A DNA stretch of 64,000 nt, taken from Dactylosporangium sucinum (GTDB taxonomy: Bacteria; Actinomycetota; Actinomycetes; Mycobacteriales; Micromonosporaceae). The position numbers and the translations under genes were made by a program. The notes under the pieces are model-generated. The model saw only the letters and a list, made by a program, of their open reading frames with translations, was not told where the DNA came from and made no database searches. Shown here one piece after another: positions 7,501 to 18,299 of the stretch (the first letter of the stretch is position 1; each line of letters begins with the position of its first letter). The stretch covers positions 55,917 to 119,916 of the forward strand of contig NZ_BMPI01000031.1 of NCBI RefSeq assembly GCF_014647515.1, written 5' to 3'.

Positions 7501-9224
7501 GCGACGAGGAGCTGGTTGGTGGCGAGCTCGCGGTAGAGGGCGCTGGTCTCGGTCAGCTCCTCGTGCCGGCCGGTGGCGACGACCCGGCCGCCGTCCATGA
7601 CCACGATCTGGTCGGCGTCGACGACCGTCGAGAGGCGGTGCGCGACGACGATCATCGTGCGGTTGCGGGCGACCGTGTCGATCGCCTCGCGGAGGGCGAC
7701 CTCGTTGCGGGCGTCGAGGTTGGACGTAGGCTCGTCGAGCAGGAGGATCGGCGGGGCCGCCAGCAGGGTGCGGGCGATCGCCAGCCGCTGCCGCTCGCCG
7801 CCGGACAGCAGCACGCCGCCCTCGCCGACCTGGGCGTCGAGGCCCTCGGGCGTGCGGGCGACGATGTCGGTGAGGTTCACCGCGTCCAGGACCGCCAGCA
7901 TCTGCGCCTCGGTGGCGTCGGGGACGGTCAGCCGCAGGTTCTCCCGCAGGGTGCCGGCGAGCACCGGGGCTTCCTGCTCGACGTACCCGAGCATCCCCCG
8001 CAGCGTCGTGCGCGGCAGTTCCCGCACGTCCACGCCGGCCACCCGCACGGCGCCGCCGGTGACGTCGTAGAACCGCTCGACGAGCTGCAGCAGCGTCGAC
8101 TTGCCCGCGCCCGATGGCCCGACGAGGGCGGTGCGGGTGCCGTAGGGCACGGTGAACGTCACGTCGCGCAGCACCACGCCGTCCGGGCCGTAGCCGAAGG
8201 TCACGCCGTCGAACGCGACCGCGACCGGGCCCGAGGTGGGTGCCCGGGTGCCGGTGTCGGCCTCCAGGGGCACGGCCAGGACGTCCTCCATCCGCTGCAG
8301 CGCACCGAGCCCGGTCTGCAGCTGGGTGTACGCGTGGATGGCCTGGCCGAGCGGCATGACGAGGAAGAAGAGGTACAGCACGAACGCCACGAGATCGCCG
8401 ACCGTGATCGTCCCGGCCGCCACGCGGGCGCCGCCGACGCCGAGCAGCAGCAGGAACGCGCCCTGGATGGCGGCGACGCTGGCCGGGCCGACGAGCGCCT
8501 GCAGCTTCGCGATGCGCACGCCCGCGCGGTACGCCTCGGTGGCGCTCGCGTCGACCGTGGCGAGCTCCCGCTCCTCGGCGTTGCTGGCCCGGATCGTGCG
8601 GGCCGCGGTCAGCGCGCGCTCGACGGCGCTGGTCATCTCGCCGATCCTGGCCTGGGCCGCCTCCGAGGCCGGCCGCACCCGGCGGGCGAAGACCAGCGCG
8701 ATGGTCAGCCCGAGCGCCAGCCCGGCGCCGGCGGTGAGGAACAGCACCGGGTCGAGCAGCACCATCGCGACCGCGGCGCCGACGACCATGACCACGCCGG
8801 TGACCGTCTCGAACAGCCCGGCGGTGACCACGGCCCGCAGCAGCGTCGAGTCGGCGCCGACGCGGGACAGCAGGTCGCCGGTGCGCCGCCGGTCGTACTC
8901 GCTGATCGGCAGCCGCAGCAGGTGCCGGGTCAGCCGCCGCCGCGCGGTGAGCACGAGGCCCTCGGCCGTGCGCTGGAGCAGGAAGTCGCGCAGCGCGTTG
9001 AGCAGCGCGACGCCGGCCAGGACGGCCACGAGGACGGCGACGGTGCCGCCGACCGCCCGCGCGGCCTGCAGCCCGTCGAGCACCTGCCGGGTGAGCAGTG
9101 GTTGGGCCAGGGTCGTGACCGACCCGGCGAGGGAGAGGACCCCGACGACCACGAGGGTGCCGCGGTGGTCCCGCAGGTAGGGCAACAACGACCGCAGTCC
9201 GACGGCCGCCCGTTCATCCGCCAC
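7497..9224 (-). CDS. ABC exporter, fused membrane and ATPase domains
   Basis: 575 residues. The membrane domain (about 20-310) has predicted helices around 24-42, 61-80, 140-180 and 255-295. The ATPase domain shows Walker A GPSGAGKS (369-376), LSGGE (474-478), Walker B ILLLDEP (493-499) and the switch His 528. The half-transporter layout is that of MsbA/BmrA-type exporters acting as homo- or heterodimers. No partner half-transporter is adjacent, so a homodimer is likely. The substrate cannot be told; the downstream kinase gene is coupled. An amidohydrolase lies three bases upstream. Confidence 0.88.
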   Translation of the reverse strand: MADERAAVGLRSLLPYLRDHRGTLVVVGVLSLAGSVTTLAQPLLTRQVLDGLQAARAVGGTVAVLVAVLAGVALLNALRDFLLQRTAEGLVLTARRRLTRHLLRLPISEYDRRRTGDLLSRVGADSTLLRAVVTAGLFETVTGVVMVVGAAVAMVLLDPVLFLTAGAGLALGLTIALVFARRVRPASEAAQARIGEMTSAVERALTAARTIRASNAEERELATVDASATEAYRAGVRIAKLQALVGPASVAAIQGAFLLLLGVGGARVAAGTITVGDLVAFVLYLFFLVMPLGQAIHAYTQLQTGLGALQRMEDVLAVPLEADTGTRAPTSGPVAVAFDGVTFGYGPDGVVLRDVTFTVPYGTRTALVGPSGAGKSTLLQLVERFYDVTGGAVRVAGVDVRELPRTTLRGMLGYVEQEAPVLAGTLRENLRLTVPDATEAQMLAVLDAVNLTDIVARTPEGLDAQVGEGGVLLSGGERQRLAIARTLLAAPPILLLDEPTSNLDARNEVALREAIDTVARNRTMIVVAHRLSTVVDADQIVVMDGGRVVATGRHEELTETSALYRELATNQLLVA

Positions 9225-9227
9225 GGG

Positions 9228-10289
9228 TCAACGGTAGCCAGGATTCGCTGAGGTACCGCTGAGCAGGACGAGCGACGGGTGACGCAGCACACCGGGGAAG
9301 CGGCGCGGGTCGTCCGCGACGGCGACCAGGTCGGCCGGCGCGCCCTCGGTGAGGCCCGGGAAGCCCAGGTAGCGGCGGGCGTCCCAGCTCGCCGCGCCGA
9401 CCGCCGCCGCGGGCGGGAGGCCGGCCGACACCAGGTGCTCGATCTCGGTGACCACGTCGCCGAAGGCGAGCGAGTCGGTGCCGGCCAGCACGGTCACCCC
9501 GGCCTCGTGCGCGGCGACGGTCGCGGTGCGCAGGCTCTCGACCCCGCCGAGGAACCAGTCCTTGCGCGGGCCCTCCGGCTTGGTGCGCACGCCGGCGACG
9601 TGCGGGAGGAAGCCCGACCAGGTCGGCGTGACCGCCCCGCCCCGCTCGGCCAGCACGGCGAGGAGGTCGTCGGTGAGGTACCACGCGTGCTCGATCGAGT
9701 CGACGCCGGCGAGGACGGCGTTGCGGGTGCCCTCCGCCGTCTGGCAGTGTGCCGCGACCCGGCCGCCGGCCGCGTGGACGGCCGCGCACAGCTCCCGCAG
9801 TACACCTGCCGGAACCGCGGGCGTGAACGGCTCCCAGTCGCCGTAGGTCTTGCACCAGCCGTCGTTCGCCCGGGCCTGCGCGACCGCGGCCGCGGTCAGG
9901 TCCCCGGGCGTCGACTGCGGCCCGTCGAGGTCGTGCAGGCCGCTCCAGGCGAGCCACTCGCCGGCCGTCACCAGGCGGGGCAGGCGGCGGTCGGCCCGCA
10001 GCCCGGCCGGGATCGGGGACCGGTGCCCGGGCACCCGCAGCAGGGTCGTGCCCGCCGCCGCGTAGGCCAGCGCGGCCTCGGTGAACAGGGCCGGGTCGAA
10101 CGCCATCGTCGCCGGGTCGTGCCCGAGGTGCGCGTGGGCGTCCACCAGGCCGGGCAGCAGGTAGCCGCCGTCCACCACGGTGTCCGCGCCGCCGGCCGGG
10201 CGGGCGAACGTCAGCCGGTCGCCCACCACCCAGACGTCGCGGACCTCACCCTCCGGCAGCACGGTGCCACGCAGGTGCAGGCTGGTCAC
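9228..10289 (-). CDS. Metal-dependent amidohydrolase
   Basis: 353 residues of the amidohydrolase TIM-barrel superfamily. The metal ligands are the N-terminal DAHAHLG (HxH at 52-54), a candidate bridging Lys in WCKTYGD, then VAAHCQTAEG, SIEHAWYL and LAGTDSLAFGD. This resembles imidazolonepropionase and prolidase-like members, but the substrate is unknown. The start is GTG. Three bases separate its stop from the ABC exporter, which suggests a shared transcript of amidohydrolase, exporter and kinase. It is divergent from def. Confidence 0.8.
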   Translation of the reverse strand: MTSLHLRGTVLPEGEVRDVWVVGDRLTFARPAGGADTVVDGGYLLPGLVDAHAHLGHDPATMAFDPALFTEAALAYAAAGTTLLRVPGHRSPIPAGLRADRRLPRLVTAGEWLAWSGLHDLDGPQSTPGDLTAAAVAQARANDGWCKTYGDWEPFTPAVPAGVLRELCAAVHAAGGRVAAHCQTAEGTRNAVLAGVDSIEHAWYLTDDLLAVLAERGGAVTPTWSGFLPHVAGVRTKPEGPRKDWFLGGVESLRTATVAAHEAGVTVLAGTDSLAFGDVVTEIEHLVSAGLPPAAAVGAASWDARRYLGFPGLTEGAPADLVAVADDPRRFPGVLRHPSLVLLSGTSANPGYR

Positions 10290-10336
10290 CCGGTCACACT
10301 AGACTTGATTGACTCGGATCAGATAAGAGGTGCCGC

Positions 10337-10885
10337 TTGACCGTCCAGTCCGTCCGCCTGTTCGGCGATCCCGTGCTGCGCACGCCCGCCGATCCCGTCG
10401 TGGACTTCGACAAGGAGTTGCGCAAGCTGGTCAAGGACCTGCTCGACACGATGGCCCAGCAGAACGGCACCGGCCTGGCCGCCCCGCAGATCGGGGTGGG
10501 CCTGCGGGTGTTCTCGTTCGACGTCGACGACGTGGTCGGGCACCTCATCAACCCGGTCCTGGAGTTCCCCGACGAGGAGGAGCAGGACGGGCCCGAGGGC
10601 TGCCTGTCGATCCCCGGGGTGTATGTCGACACCAAGCGGCGGCAGAACGTCATCGCCAAGGGCTTCAACCAGCACGGCGACCCGATCCAGATCGTCGGCA
10701 CCGGGCTCATGGCCCGCTGCGCGCAGCACGAGACCGACCACCTCGACGGCGTGCTGTTCGTCGACCGGCTCGACGCCGAGCGCCGCAAGCAGGCGATGAA
10801 GGAGATCCGCGCGGCCGAGTGGTACAACCCGGACGCCCCGCCCGTCGTCAAGTCCAGCCCGCACGGGCTCTTCGGGATCCGGTGA
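10337..10885 (+). CDS. def: Peptide deformylase
   Basis: It removes the formyl group from nascent protein N termini. All three family motifs are present in 182 residues: GTGLAAPQIG, EGCLSIPG (Cys metal ligand) and QHETDHLDG (His pair and catalytic Glu). The start is TTG at 10337, giving MTVQSVRLFGDPVLR, with AGAGGTG a few bases upstream. It is followed after seven bases by fmt, the enzyme that adds the formyl group, a common bacterial pairing. Confidence 0.95.
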   Translation: MTVQSVRLFGDPVLRTPADPVVDFDKELRKLVKDLLDTMAQQNGTGLAAPQIGVGLRVFSFDVDDVVGHLINPVLEFPDEEEQDGPEGCLSIPGVYVDTKRRQNVIAKGFNQHGDPIQIVGTGLMARCAQHETDHLDGVLFVDRLDAERRKQAMKEIRAAEWYNPDAPPVVKSSPHGLFGIR

Positions 10886-10892
10886 GGCGCGG

Positions 10893-11837
10893 ATGAGGCT
10901 CGTCTTCGCGGGGACGCCGGCGGTCGCGCTGCCCTCCCTCGACGCCATCGCCGCCTCGGGCCACGAGCTCGTCGCGGTCGTCACCCGGCCCGACGCGCCG
11001 TCCGGCCGGGGCCGCCAGCTCGTCCCGTCGCCGGTCTCGGCCTGGGCGACCGAGCGTGGCATCCCGGTGCTCACCCCGGCCAGGCCGCGCGAGCCGGAGT
11101 TCCTCGACCGGCTCAAGGCCCTCGAGCCCGACTGCGCGCCCGTCGTCGCCTACGGTGCGCTGGTCCCGCGGATCGCCCTCGACGTCCCCCGCCACGGCTG
11201 GGTGAACCTGCACTTCTCGCTGCTGCCCGCCTGGCGCGGCGCGGCGCCCGTCCAGCACGCGGTGCTGCACGGTGACGACATGACCGGCGCCAGCGTCTTC
11301 CTGCTCGAGGAGGGCCTCGACACCGGCCCCGTCTACGGCACGCTGACCGAGCCGGTCGGGCCGCGCGACACGTCCGGCGACCTGCTCGACCGGCTCGCGG
11401 TGTCGGGCGCGGAGCTGCTGGTCCGGGTGCTCGACGGGATCGCCTCGGGAGACCTGTCCGCGGTGCCGCAGCCGCAGGAAGGCATCTCGCTCGCGCCGAA
11501 GCTGACCGTCGAGGACGCGCAGGTCCGGTGGGCCGACCCGGCGTTCGCCGTCGACCGGCGGATCCGGGCCTGCACGCCGGCGCCCGGCGCGTGGACGACG
11601 TTCCGCGGCGAGCGGCTCAAGCTGGGCCCGGTCACGCCGCTGACCGCCGCGACCGTCATCGGCGGGTCGCCGTCGCCCGCGCCCGGGGAGCTGGTCGTCG
11701 AGCGCAACCGGGTGCTCGCCGGCACCGGGACCGTGCCCGTCGTCCTCGGCAGCGTCACCGCGCCGGGGAAGAAGGCGATGCCGGCCGATGCCTGGGCCCG
11801 CGGTGCCCGCGTGGAGTCGGGGGAGCGGGCGTCTTGA
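10893..11837 (+). CDS. fmt: Methionyl-tRNA formyltransferase
   Basis: It formylates initiator Met-tRNA using 10-formyl-tetrahydrofolate. The 314-residue protein begins MRLVFAGTPAVALPSL, and the catalytic region HFSLLPAWRGAAPVQ is followed by the conserved Asp of LDTGPV. The C-terminal tRNA-binding domain is present to residue ~310. GAGG precedes the ATG. The stop overlaps the TTG start of rsmB, so def-fmt-rsmB is one translation-linked operon. Confidence 0.95.
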   Translation: MRLVFAGTPAVALPSLDAIAASGHELVAVVTRPDAPSGRGRQLVPSPVSAWATERGIPVLTPARPREPEFLDRLKALEPDCAPVVAYGALVPRIALDVPRHGWVNLHFSLLPAWRGAAPVQHAVLHGDDMTGASVFLLEEGLDTGPVYGTLTEPVGPRDTSGDLLDRLAVSGAELLVRVLDGIASGDLSAVPQPQEGISLAPKLTVEDAQVRWADPAFAVDRRIRACTPAPGAWTTFRGERLKLGPVTPLTAATVIGGSPSPAPGELVVERNRVLAGTGTVPVVLGSVTAPGKKAMPADAWARGARVESGERAS

Positions 11838-13273
11838 GATCCGCGCGCCGTGGTCCGGGCGCGCGGCCGGCCGGCGGGCGCGACGACCGCCTCGCCCGCC
11901 CGCCCCGCGGTGGGCGGCCCGCGCTCGACCCGGCCCGCGAGGCCGCGTACGAGGCGGTGGCGGCCGTGCACCGCGACGACGCCTACGCCAACCTGGTCCT
12001 CCCTCGCATCCTGCGCGAGTCCGGCGTGACCGGCCGCGACGCGGCGTTCGCGACCGAGCTGACGTACGGCACGCTGCGCCAGACCGGCACCCTCGACGCG
12101 ATCGTCGCGGCCGCCGCCGACCGGCCGATGGAGCGCATCGACCCGCCGGTGCGCGACGCCCTGCGCCTCGGGGCCTACCAGCTGCTGCACCTGCGCGTCG
12201 GCGCCCACGCGGCGGTCGCGACCACGGTCGACCTGGTCCGCTCGCTCGTGCCCGGCGCCGCCGGCTTCGCCAACGCCGTGCTGCGCCGGGTCGCCGAGAC
12301 CGACCGCACGGCCTGGCTGGCCCGGCTCGCCCCGGCCGACCCGGTGGACCGCGCCGCCCTGACCCACGCCCACCCGGCGTGGATCGTGCGCGCCTTCGCC
12401 GACGCCCTGGGCTCCCTGGAGGAGGCGGAGCTGGCGCTCGACGCCGACAACCTGGCCCCGCCGGTGCACCTGTGCGCCCACCCGGGTCTCATCGACACCG
12501 CCGACCTGGCCGCTTCGCTGCGCGGCGCGTCGGTCGGCCGGTACTCCCCCTATGCGGTCGTCCTGTCCGGCGGCGGCGACCCGGCCGCGATCGCGGCGGT
12601 GCGCGACGGCCGCGCCCACGTCCAGGACGAGGGCAGCCAGCTGGTCGCGAACGCCCTGGCGACGGCCCCGCTCGACGGTCGCGACGACACGTGGCTCGAC
12701 CTCTGCGCGGGCCCCGGCGGCAAGGCGGGCCTGCTCGGCGCGCTGGCCCTGCAGCGGGGCGCGCACGTGACCGCGGTCGAGGTGGCCCACCACCGCGCCG
12801 CCCTGGTGGCCTCGGCGACGACGGGCCTGCCGGTGTACACCATCAACGCCGACGGCCGCGACGTGGGCCGCGACCGTGACCTGCCGGCGGGCGGCTTCGA
12901 CCGGGTCCTGGTCGACGCCCCGTGCACCGGCCTGGGCGCGCTCCGCCGCCGCCCGGAGGCCCGCTGGCGCCGCCAGCCGTCGGACCTGCCGCCGCTGACT
13001 CGCCTGCAGCGGGAGCTGCTGCAGGCGGCGTTCCGGGCGGTCCGGCCGGGCGGCCTGGTGGCGTACGTGACCTGCTCCCCTCACCAGGCCGAGACCTCCG
13101 TGTCGGTGACCGAGGCGGCGCGGCGCTCGGACGTGGAGGTGGACCTGGTGGATGCGCGGCCGTACCTGCCCGGCTCGCTGCCCGAGGTGGGCACCGGGCC
13201 GACGGTGCAGCTGTGGCCGCACCGGCACGGCACGGACGCGATGTTCCTGGCGCTGCTGCGCCGCACCGCCTAG
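11834..13273 (+). CDS. rsmB: 16S rRNA (cytosine-967-C5)-methyltransferase
   Basis: It methylates C967 of 16S rRNA. The 479-residue protein has an N-terminal NusB-like helical domain (about 35-170) and a C-terminal SAM-dependent domain. The two catalytic cysteines are visible in DAPCTGLGALRRRPE and VTCSPHQAE; the SAM loop is DLCAGPGGKAG. The TTG at 11834 overlaps the fmt stop and has GGGGAG at a good distance upstream. The N-terminal 35 residues are Arg/Gly-rich and not conserved. The 3' end faces two palindromes. Confidence 0.93.
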   Translation: MRSARRGPGARPAGGRDDRLARPPRGGRPALDPAREAAYEAVAAVHRDDAYANLVLPRILRESGVTGRDAAFATELTYGTLRQTGTLDAIVAAAADRPMERIDPPVRDALRLGAYQLLHLRVGAHAAVATTVDLVRSLVPGAAGFANAVLRRVAETDRTAWLARLAPADPVDRAALTHAHPAWIVRAFADALGSLEEAELALDADNLAPPVHLCAHPGLIDTADLAASLRGASVGRYSPYAVVLSGGGDPAAIAAVRDGRAHVQDEGSQLVANALATAPLDGRDDTWLDLCAGPGGKAGLLGALALQRGAHVTAVEVAHHRAALVASATTGLPVYTINADGRDVGRDRDLPAGGFDRVLVDAPCTGLGALRRRPEARWRRQPSDLPPLTRLQRELLQAAFRAVRPGGLVAYVTCSPHQAETSVSVTEAARRSDVEVDLVDARPYLPGSLPEVGTGPTVQLWPHRHGTDAMFLALLRRTA

Positions 13274-13324
13274 CACACCGCGCCCGCACCGCCGCGCACC
13301 GGGCCGCCGCTCCGCGACCGGCCG

Positions 13325-13388
13325 CGCTCATGATCGATGGAGCGTTCCGGCTGTCATGGCAGCCGGAACGCTCCATCGATCATGAGCG
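13325..13388. repeat. ATGATC-type palindromic element, copy B (28-bp perfect stem)
   Basis: The best copy of the family: perfect 28-bp arms (13325-13352 and 13361-13388) and an eight-base loop gtcatggc. It contains the core catgatcgatggag and ggctgtcatggcagcc. It lies between the convergent genes rsmB and priA, and could work as a bidirectional terminator. Confidence 0.85.
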
Positions 13389-13418
13389 AGGCCACCACCG
13401 CCCGGGCCCGCGTCCGCC

Positions 13419-13475
13419 CATGATCGTGGGAAGCGTCTGGCTGCCGGGGCGGGCCGGAAGCTTCCCTGGATCATG
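13419..13475. repeat. ATGATC-type palindromic element, copy C
   Basis: Arms catgatcgtgggaagc and gcttccctggatcatg pair except for a two-base mismatch. The spacer has tggctgccgggg, as in the other copies. It is only 30 bases from copy B, so the rsmB/priA gap carries two elements. Confidence 0.75.
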
Positions 13476-13494
13476 AGCAAGCACCGCGCGGCGG

Positions 13495-15714
13495 TCAGAG
13501 CAGGTCGAGCGGGTCGATCTGGATCTGGACCGGGTCCGGGGCCTTGCGCGCCGACCGCACCCCAGCCGCCGCCCGCAGCGCCAGCCCCAGCGCCCGTCCG
13601 GCTGACCGCGGGGTACGGATGAGCATCCGCTCGTGCCCCGGCTCGCGAACCGGCACCGGCCCGAGCACCTCGGCCCCCGCCGGCAGCTGCGCGGCGGCCA
13701 GCAGCTCCGCGACCGCCGCCGGCACCCCCGTCACCGCGGCCATCCGGACCGCGGGCGGGAAGCCCAGCTCCCGGCGGTCGGCGAGCTCCCGCGCCGCGAG
13801 CCACCCCGGGTCGAACCGCAGCAGGGCCTGCACCACCGCCAGGCCGCCCTCGGCGACGACGACCACCTGGCCGTGCCGGGCCGCCGGGCGGGCCAGCGCG
13901 GCCGCGGCCAGCCAGCGGCGCAGCGCCTCCTCGGTGCCGCGCAGGTCGGCCCGGGTCAGCAGGGCCCAGGTGTCGAGGAGGAGCACGGCGCCGTAGCCCT
14001 CGGCAGCGACCGGCTCGGCGCCCGGGGTCGCCACCACGAGCGACGCGCCGGCGGGGACCGTCGCCAGGACCTCGTCGCGGCCGGAGGTGCGCACCGGCGT
14101 GCCGGGGAAGGCGCGGGCCAGCTCCTCGGCGGTGCGCCGGGCGCCGATCACCGCGGCGCGCAGCCGGCGGCCGCCGCACTCCGGGCAGGCGTGGTTGGCC
14201 GCGGGGCGGCCGCACCAGCGGCACAGCGGCGCCTCGGTGGCGGAGGGCAGCGCGAGCGGGCCGGCGCAGTGCACGCAGCGCGACGGGGTGTAGCAGTCGG
14301 CGCAGGCGACGACGGGGATGTACCCGCGCCGGGGCACCTGGATGAGGACCGGCGCGTCGCGGGCCAGCGCCTCGCGGGCCGCGCGCCAGGCGATCGACGG
14401 CAGCCGGGCGGCGACGGCCTCCGGCTCGCGCGGCTGGTCGTGCTCGCCGGTCGTGATCACGCGGGGCATCGCGCGGCGCAGCCCATCCCGGCCGGCGGTG
14501 ACCTCGATCGCCCAGTTGGTCTCGACGAGTTGCTGGGCTTCGGCGGTACGGCCGAATCCCCCGACGACCGCGGCACAGCCGGTCTGCTCGGCGCGGGACA
14601 GCAGGACCTGCCGGGCGTGCGGGTACGGCGCCCGGGGCTCGGCGTGCAGGTCGTCGCCGTCGTCCCAGATCGCGACGAGCCCGAGGCCGGCCACCGGGGC
14701 GAACGCGGCGGCGCGGGTGCCGGCGACGATCCGGGCGCGGCCGCGGGCGGCGGCGAGGAAGCGGCGGTACCGCTCGGCCGGCCCCAGCGCGGCGGAGAGC
14801 GCGACGTGGTGCGCCGTCCCGCCGAGCACGCGGGTCAGGGCGCCGTCGACGCGGTCGAGGTCGCGGGCGTCGGGGACGACGAGCAGCGCGCCGCGCCCGC
14901 CGGCCAGGCAGGCGGCGGCGGCCTCGGCGAGGCGGGCCGGCCAGTCCTCGCCGGGCAGCGCGGTCCAGACGGCCCGGGGCGCCCGCCCGTCGCCGAGGGC
15001 GCGCAGGAAGGCGGCGCCGGCCGGGTAGCGGCCCCAGCCGTCGGGCGCGACGGTCCCGGCCCAGGCGGGCGGGGGATCCGGCACCGGCGCCGCCTCGGTC
15101 TTCGCATGCCGCGGGGGTACCGCGAGGCGCAGCACGTCCGACAGCGTCCCCGCGTACCGGTCGGCGATCTCCCGGGCCAGGGCGACGACCTCCGGGGCGG
15201 CGGCGACCTCGGGCGACACGACGCGGTCGAGGAAGGCGAGGCGGCCGTCGTGCCCGGAGGCGGCGGTGCGGTCGAGCAGGACGCCGTCGACGAGCTGGCC
15301 GGCGAACCGGATCCGGACCCGCACGCCGGGCCGGGCGGCGGCGTCGGCATCGGCCGGGACGAGGTAGTCGAAGGGCCGGTCGAGGTGCGGCAGCGGGGTG
15401 TCGACGCAGACCCGGGCGATCGGCAGCTCCGCGGCGGCGGGGCGCTCGGCGGCGGCCTTGCGCGCCTTCCCGGCCCGGGCGGCCCCGCGGGGCGCGACGG
15501 CCGATTCGGGAAAGAGCGCGGGCGCTTCCCCGCCGGTCGATTCTATAGACGCCAGTGGATCTATGGGTGCTTCGCGGGCACCCGCGACGGCGGATGTCGC
15601 CGGAATGACAACATCGTCCGAAGTCAATACGGTGGCCGGTCGCGGCGCGGCGGGCGAGGGCGCAGACGACGCCGGCCGACCGGTCCACGAACGGGACGGG
15701 TCGGCCGGCGGCAC
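13495..15714 (-). CDS. priA: Actinobacterial PriA (primosomal protein N'), helicase motifs degenerate
   Basis: About 739 residues. PriA family members recognise stalled forks and restart replication. The N-terminal 3' DNA-binding domain is recognisable (RVCVDTPLPHLDRPFDYLVP), and four CxxC pairs make two zinc sites (CADC, CVHC, CRWC, CPEC). The Walker A loop is absent: the equivalent region reads VWTALPGEDWPARL. Loss of helicase motifs is known for actinobacterial PriA, so it probably binds forks without unwinding. The start is uncertain: GTG 15714 lies 17 bases after the metK stop without a clear ribosome binding site, and the first ~100 residues are low-complexity. Confidence 0.85.
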   Translation of the reverse strand: MPPADPSRSWTGRPASSAPSPAAPRPATVLTSDDVVIPATSAVAGAREAPIDPLASIESTGGEAPALFPESAVAPRGAARAGKARKAAAERPAAAELPIARVCVDTPLPHLDRPFDYLVPADADAAARPGVRVRIRFAGQLVDGVLLDRTAASGHDGRLAFLDRVVSPEVAAAPEVVALAREIADRYAGTLSDVLRLAVPPRHAKTEAAPVPDPPPAWAGTVAPDGWGRYPAGAAFLRALGDGRAPRAVWTALPGEDWPARLAEAAAACLAGGRGALLVVPDARDLDRVDGALTRVLGGTAHHVALSAALGPAERYRRFLAAARGRARIVAGTRAAAFAPVAGLGLVAIWDDGDDLHAEPRAPYPHARQVLLSRAEQTGCAAVVGGFGRTAEAQQLVETNWAIEVTAGRDGLRRAMPRVITTGEHDQPREPEAVAARLPSIAWRAAREALARDAPVLIQVPRRGYIPVVACADCYTPSRCVHCAGPLALPSATEAPLCRWCGRPAANHACPECGGRRLRAAVIGARRTAEELARAFPGTPVRTSGRDEVLATVPAGASLVVATPGAEPVAAEGYGAVLLLDTWALLTRADLRGTEEALRRWLAAAALARPAARHGQVVVVAEGGLAVVQALLRFDPGWLAARELADRRELGFPPAVRMAAVTGVPAAVAELLAAAQLPAGAEVLGPVPVREPGHERMLIRTPRSAGRALGLALRAAAGVRSARKAPDPVQIQIDPLDLL

Positions 15715-15730
15715 GGGCGCGGGGCCGGGG

Positions 15731-16924
<1,194 letters not shown>

Positions 16925-17019
16925 TGGTGCTCCTCAGGGGTTACGGCGATCGGATTTCGGGCTTCGCCAGAGTGTACGACCCTACGCATGACGACCGGCA
17001 AAGGCATCGCGTGAAACAA

Positions 17020-17040
17020 CCCCAGAAACTCACCCTGGGG
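17020..17040 (-). terminator. Short hairpin after coaBC
   Basis: ccccag and ctgggg flank a nine-base loop 20-40 bases past the coaBC stop. There is no T-run, as is common in actinobacteria. It probably separates coaBC transcription from metK. Confidence 0.5.
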
Positions 17041-17060
17041 ACCCCAATCCGGCTCAGTGA

Positions 17061-18293
17061 TCAGCGCAAACGGTCCGAAACCAGATCCAAAATCCTATCG
17101 GCTAGGTCGTCTTTGGACAGTTCGGGCATTGCGACGCGCGTGCCTTCTGCGGTGAGAATCACGGCCTGGTTGTGCTCCGCGCCGAACGTCTTGCCGACGC
17201 CCACCTCGTTCACGACGATGAGGTCGGCCCGCTTCCGCAGCAGTTTCTCCTGGCCGTTGGCCACCGCGCGCTCCAGCTCGGCCGTCTCGGCGGCGAACGC
17301 GACGAGCACCTGGCCGGCCGGCTTGGCCGCGCCCAGCTCGGCCGCGATGTCCGGGTTGGTGACCAGCTCCAGCGTGGGTGCGGCGCCGTCCACCTTCTTG
17401 ATCTTACTCTCGGCGAACACCGCCGGGCGGAAGTCGGCGGGGGCGGCGGCCATGACGACCACGTCGGCCGTCCCGGCCGCGGCCACGGTGGCCTGCCGCA
17501 ACTGCTCGGTCGTCTCCACGCGCACCACGTCGGCGCCGGCCGGGTCGGGCAGCGCCACGTTGGCGGCGACGAGCGTGACGCGGGCGCCGCGGGCGATCGC
17601 GGCCCGGGCGATGGCGTAGCCCTGCTTGCCCGACGAGCGGTTGCCGATGAACCGGACCGGGTCGATCGGCTCGCGGGTGCCGCCGGCGGTGACCACGACG
17701 TGCCGTCCGGCCAGGTCGAGGGCCTGCTCGGGGGGTAGCCCGCCGCGGCGCAGGAGGCGGACGGCGGCGGCGAAGATCTCGGGCGGCTCGGGCAGCCGGC
17801 CCTTGCCGGTGTCGGCGCCGGTGAGCCGGCCGACGGCGGGCTCCAGGACGACCGCGCCGCGCTCGCGCAGCGTCGCGACGTTGGCCCGGGTCGCCGGGTG
17901 CTCCCACATCTCGGTGTGCATCGCGGGCGCGAACAGGACCGGGCAGCGGGCCGTGAGCAGCGTGTTCGTGAGCAGGTCGTCGGCCAGGCCGTGCGCGGCC
18001 CGGGCGAGCAGGTCGGCGGTGGCGGGCGCGACGACGACCAGGTCGGCCTCGCGGCCGAGCCGCACGTGGGGCACCTCGTGGGCGCCGGTGAAGACGTCGG
18101 TGGCGACCGGCTGGCCGGACAGGGCCGCCCAGGTCGCCTCGCCGACGAAGGTGAGCGCCGCGGCGGTGGGCACGACCCGCACCCGGTGGCCCGACTCGGT
18201 CAGCAGGCGGAGCAGCTCACAGGCCTTGTAGGCGGCGATCCCGCCGGCGACGCCGAGCACGACGCGCGGCCGTGCCTCGGCGTGCTGGTCCAT
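17061..18293 (-). CDS. coaBC: Bifunctional phosphopantothenoylcysteine decarboxylase / phosphopantothenate-cysteine ligase
   Basis: Two consecutive steps of coenzyme A synthesis in one 410-residue protein. The N-terminal flavoprotein (CoaC) begins VVLGVAGGIAAYKACELLR and has the substrate loop FAPAMHTEMWEHPA. The C-terminal ligase (CoaB) begins near residue 185 with VTAGGTREPIDPVRFIGNRS, the nucleotide-binding signature. The ATG lies six bases after the rpoZ stop, so rpoZ-coaBC is an operon, as in many actinobacteria. Confidence 0.95.
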   Translation of the reverse strand: MDQHAEARPRVVLGVAGGIAAYKACELLRLLTESGHRVRVVPTAAALTFVGEATWAALSGQPVATDVFTGAHEVPHVRLGREADLVVVAPATADLLARAAHGLADDLLTNTLLTARCPVLFAPAMHTEMWEHPATRANVATLRERGAVVLEPAVGRLTGADTGKGRLPEPPEIFAAAVRLLRRGGLPPEQALDLAGRHVVVTAGGTREPIDPVRFIGNRSSGKQGYAIARAAIARGARVTLVAANVALPDPAGADVVRVETTEQLRQATVAAAGTADVVVMAAAPADFRPAVFAESKIKKVDGAAPTLELVTNPDIAAELGAAKPAGQVLVAFAAETAELERAVANGQEKLLRKRADLIVVNEVGVGKTFGAEHNQAVILTAEGTRVAMPELSKDDLADRILDLVSDRLR

Positions 18294-18299
18294 CGAGGC

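Noticed and set aside
16925..17060. SAM riboswitch upstream of metK
   Set aside because: No conserved SAM aptamer core could be found in the leader; only a short hairpin belonging to coaBC termination.
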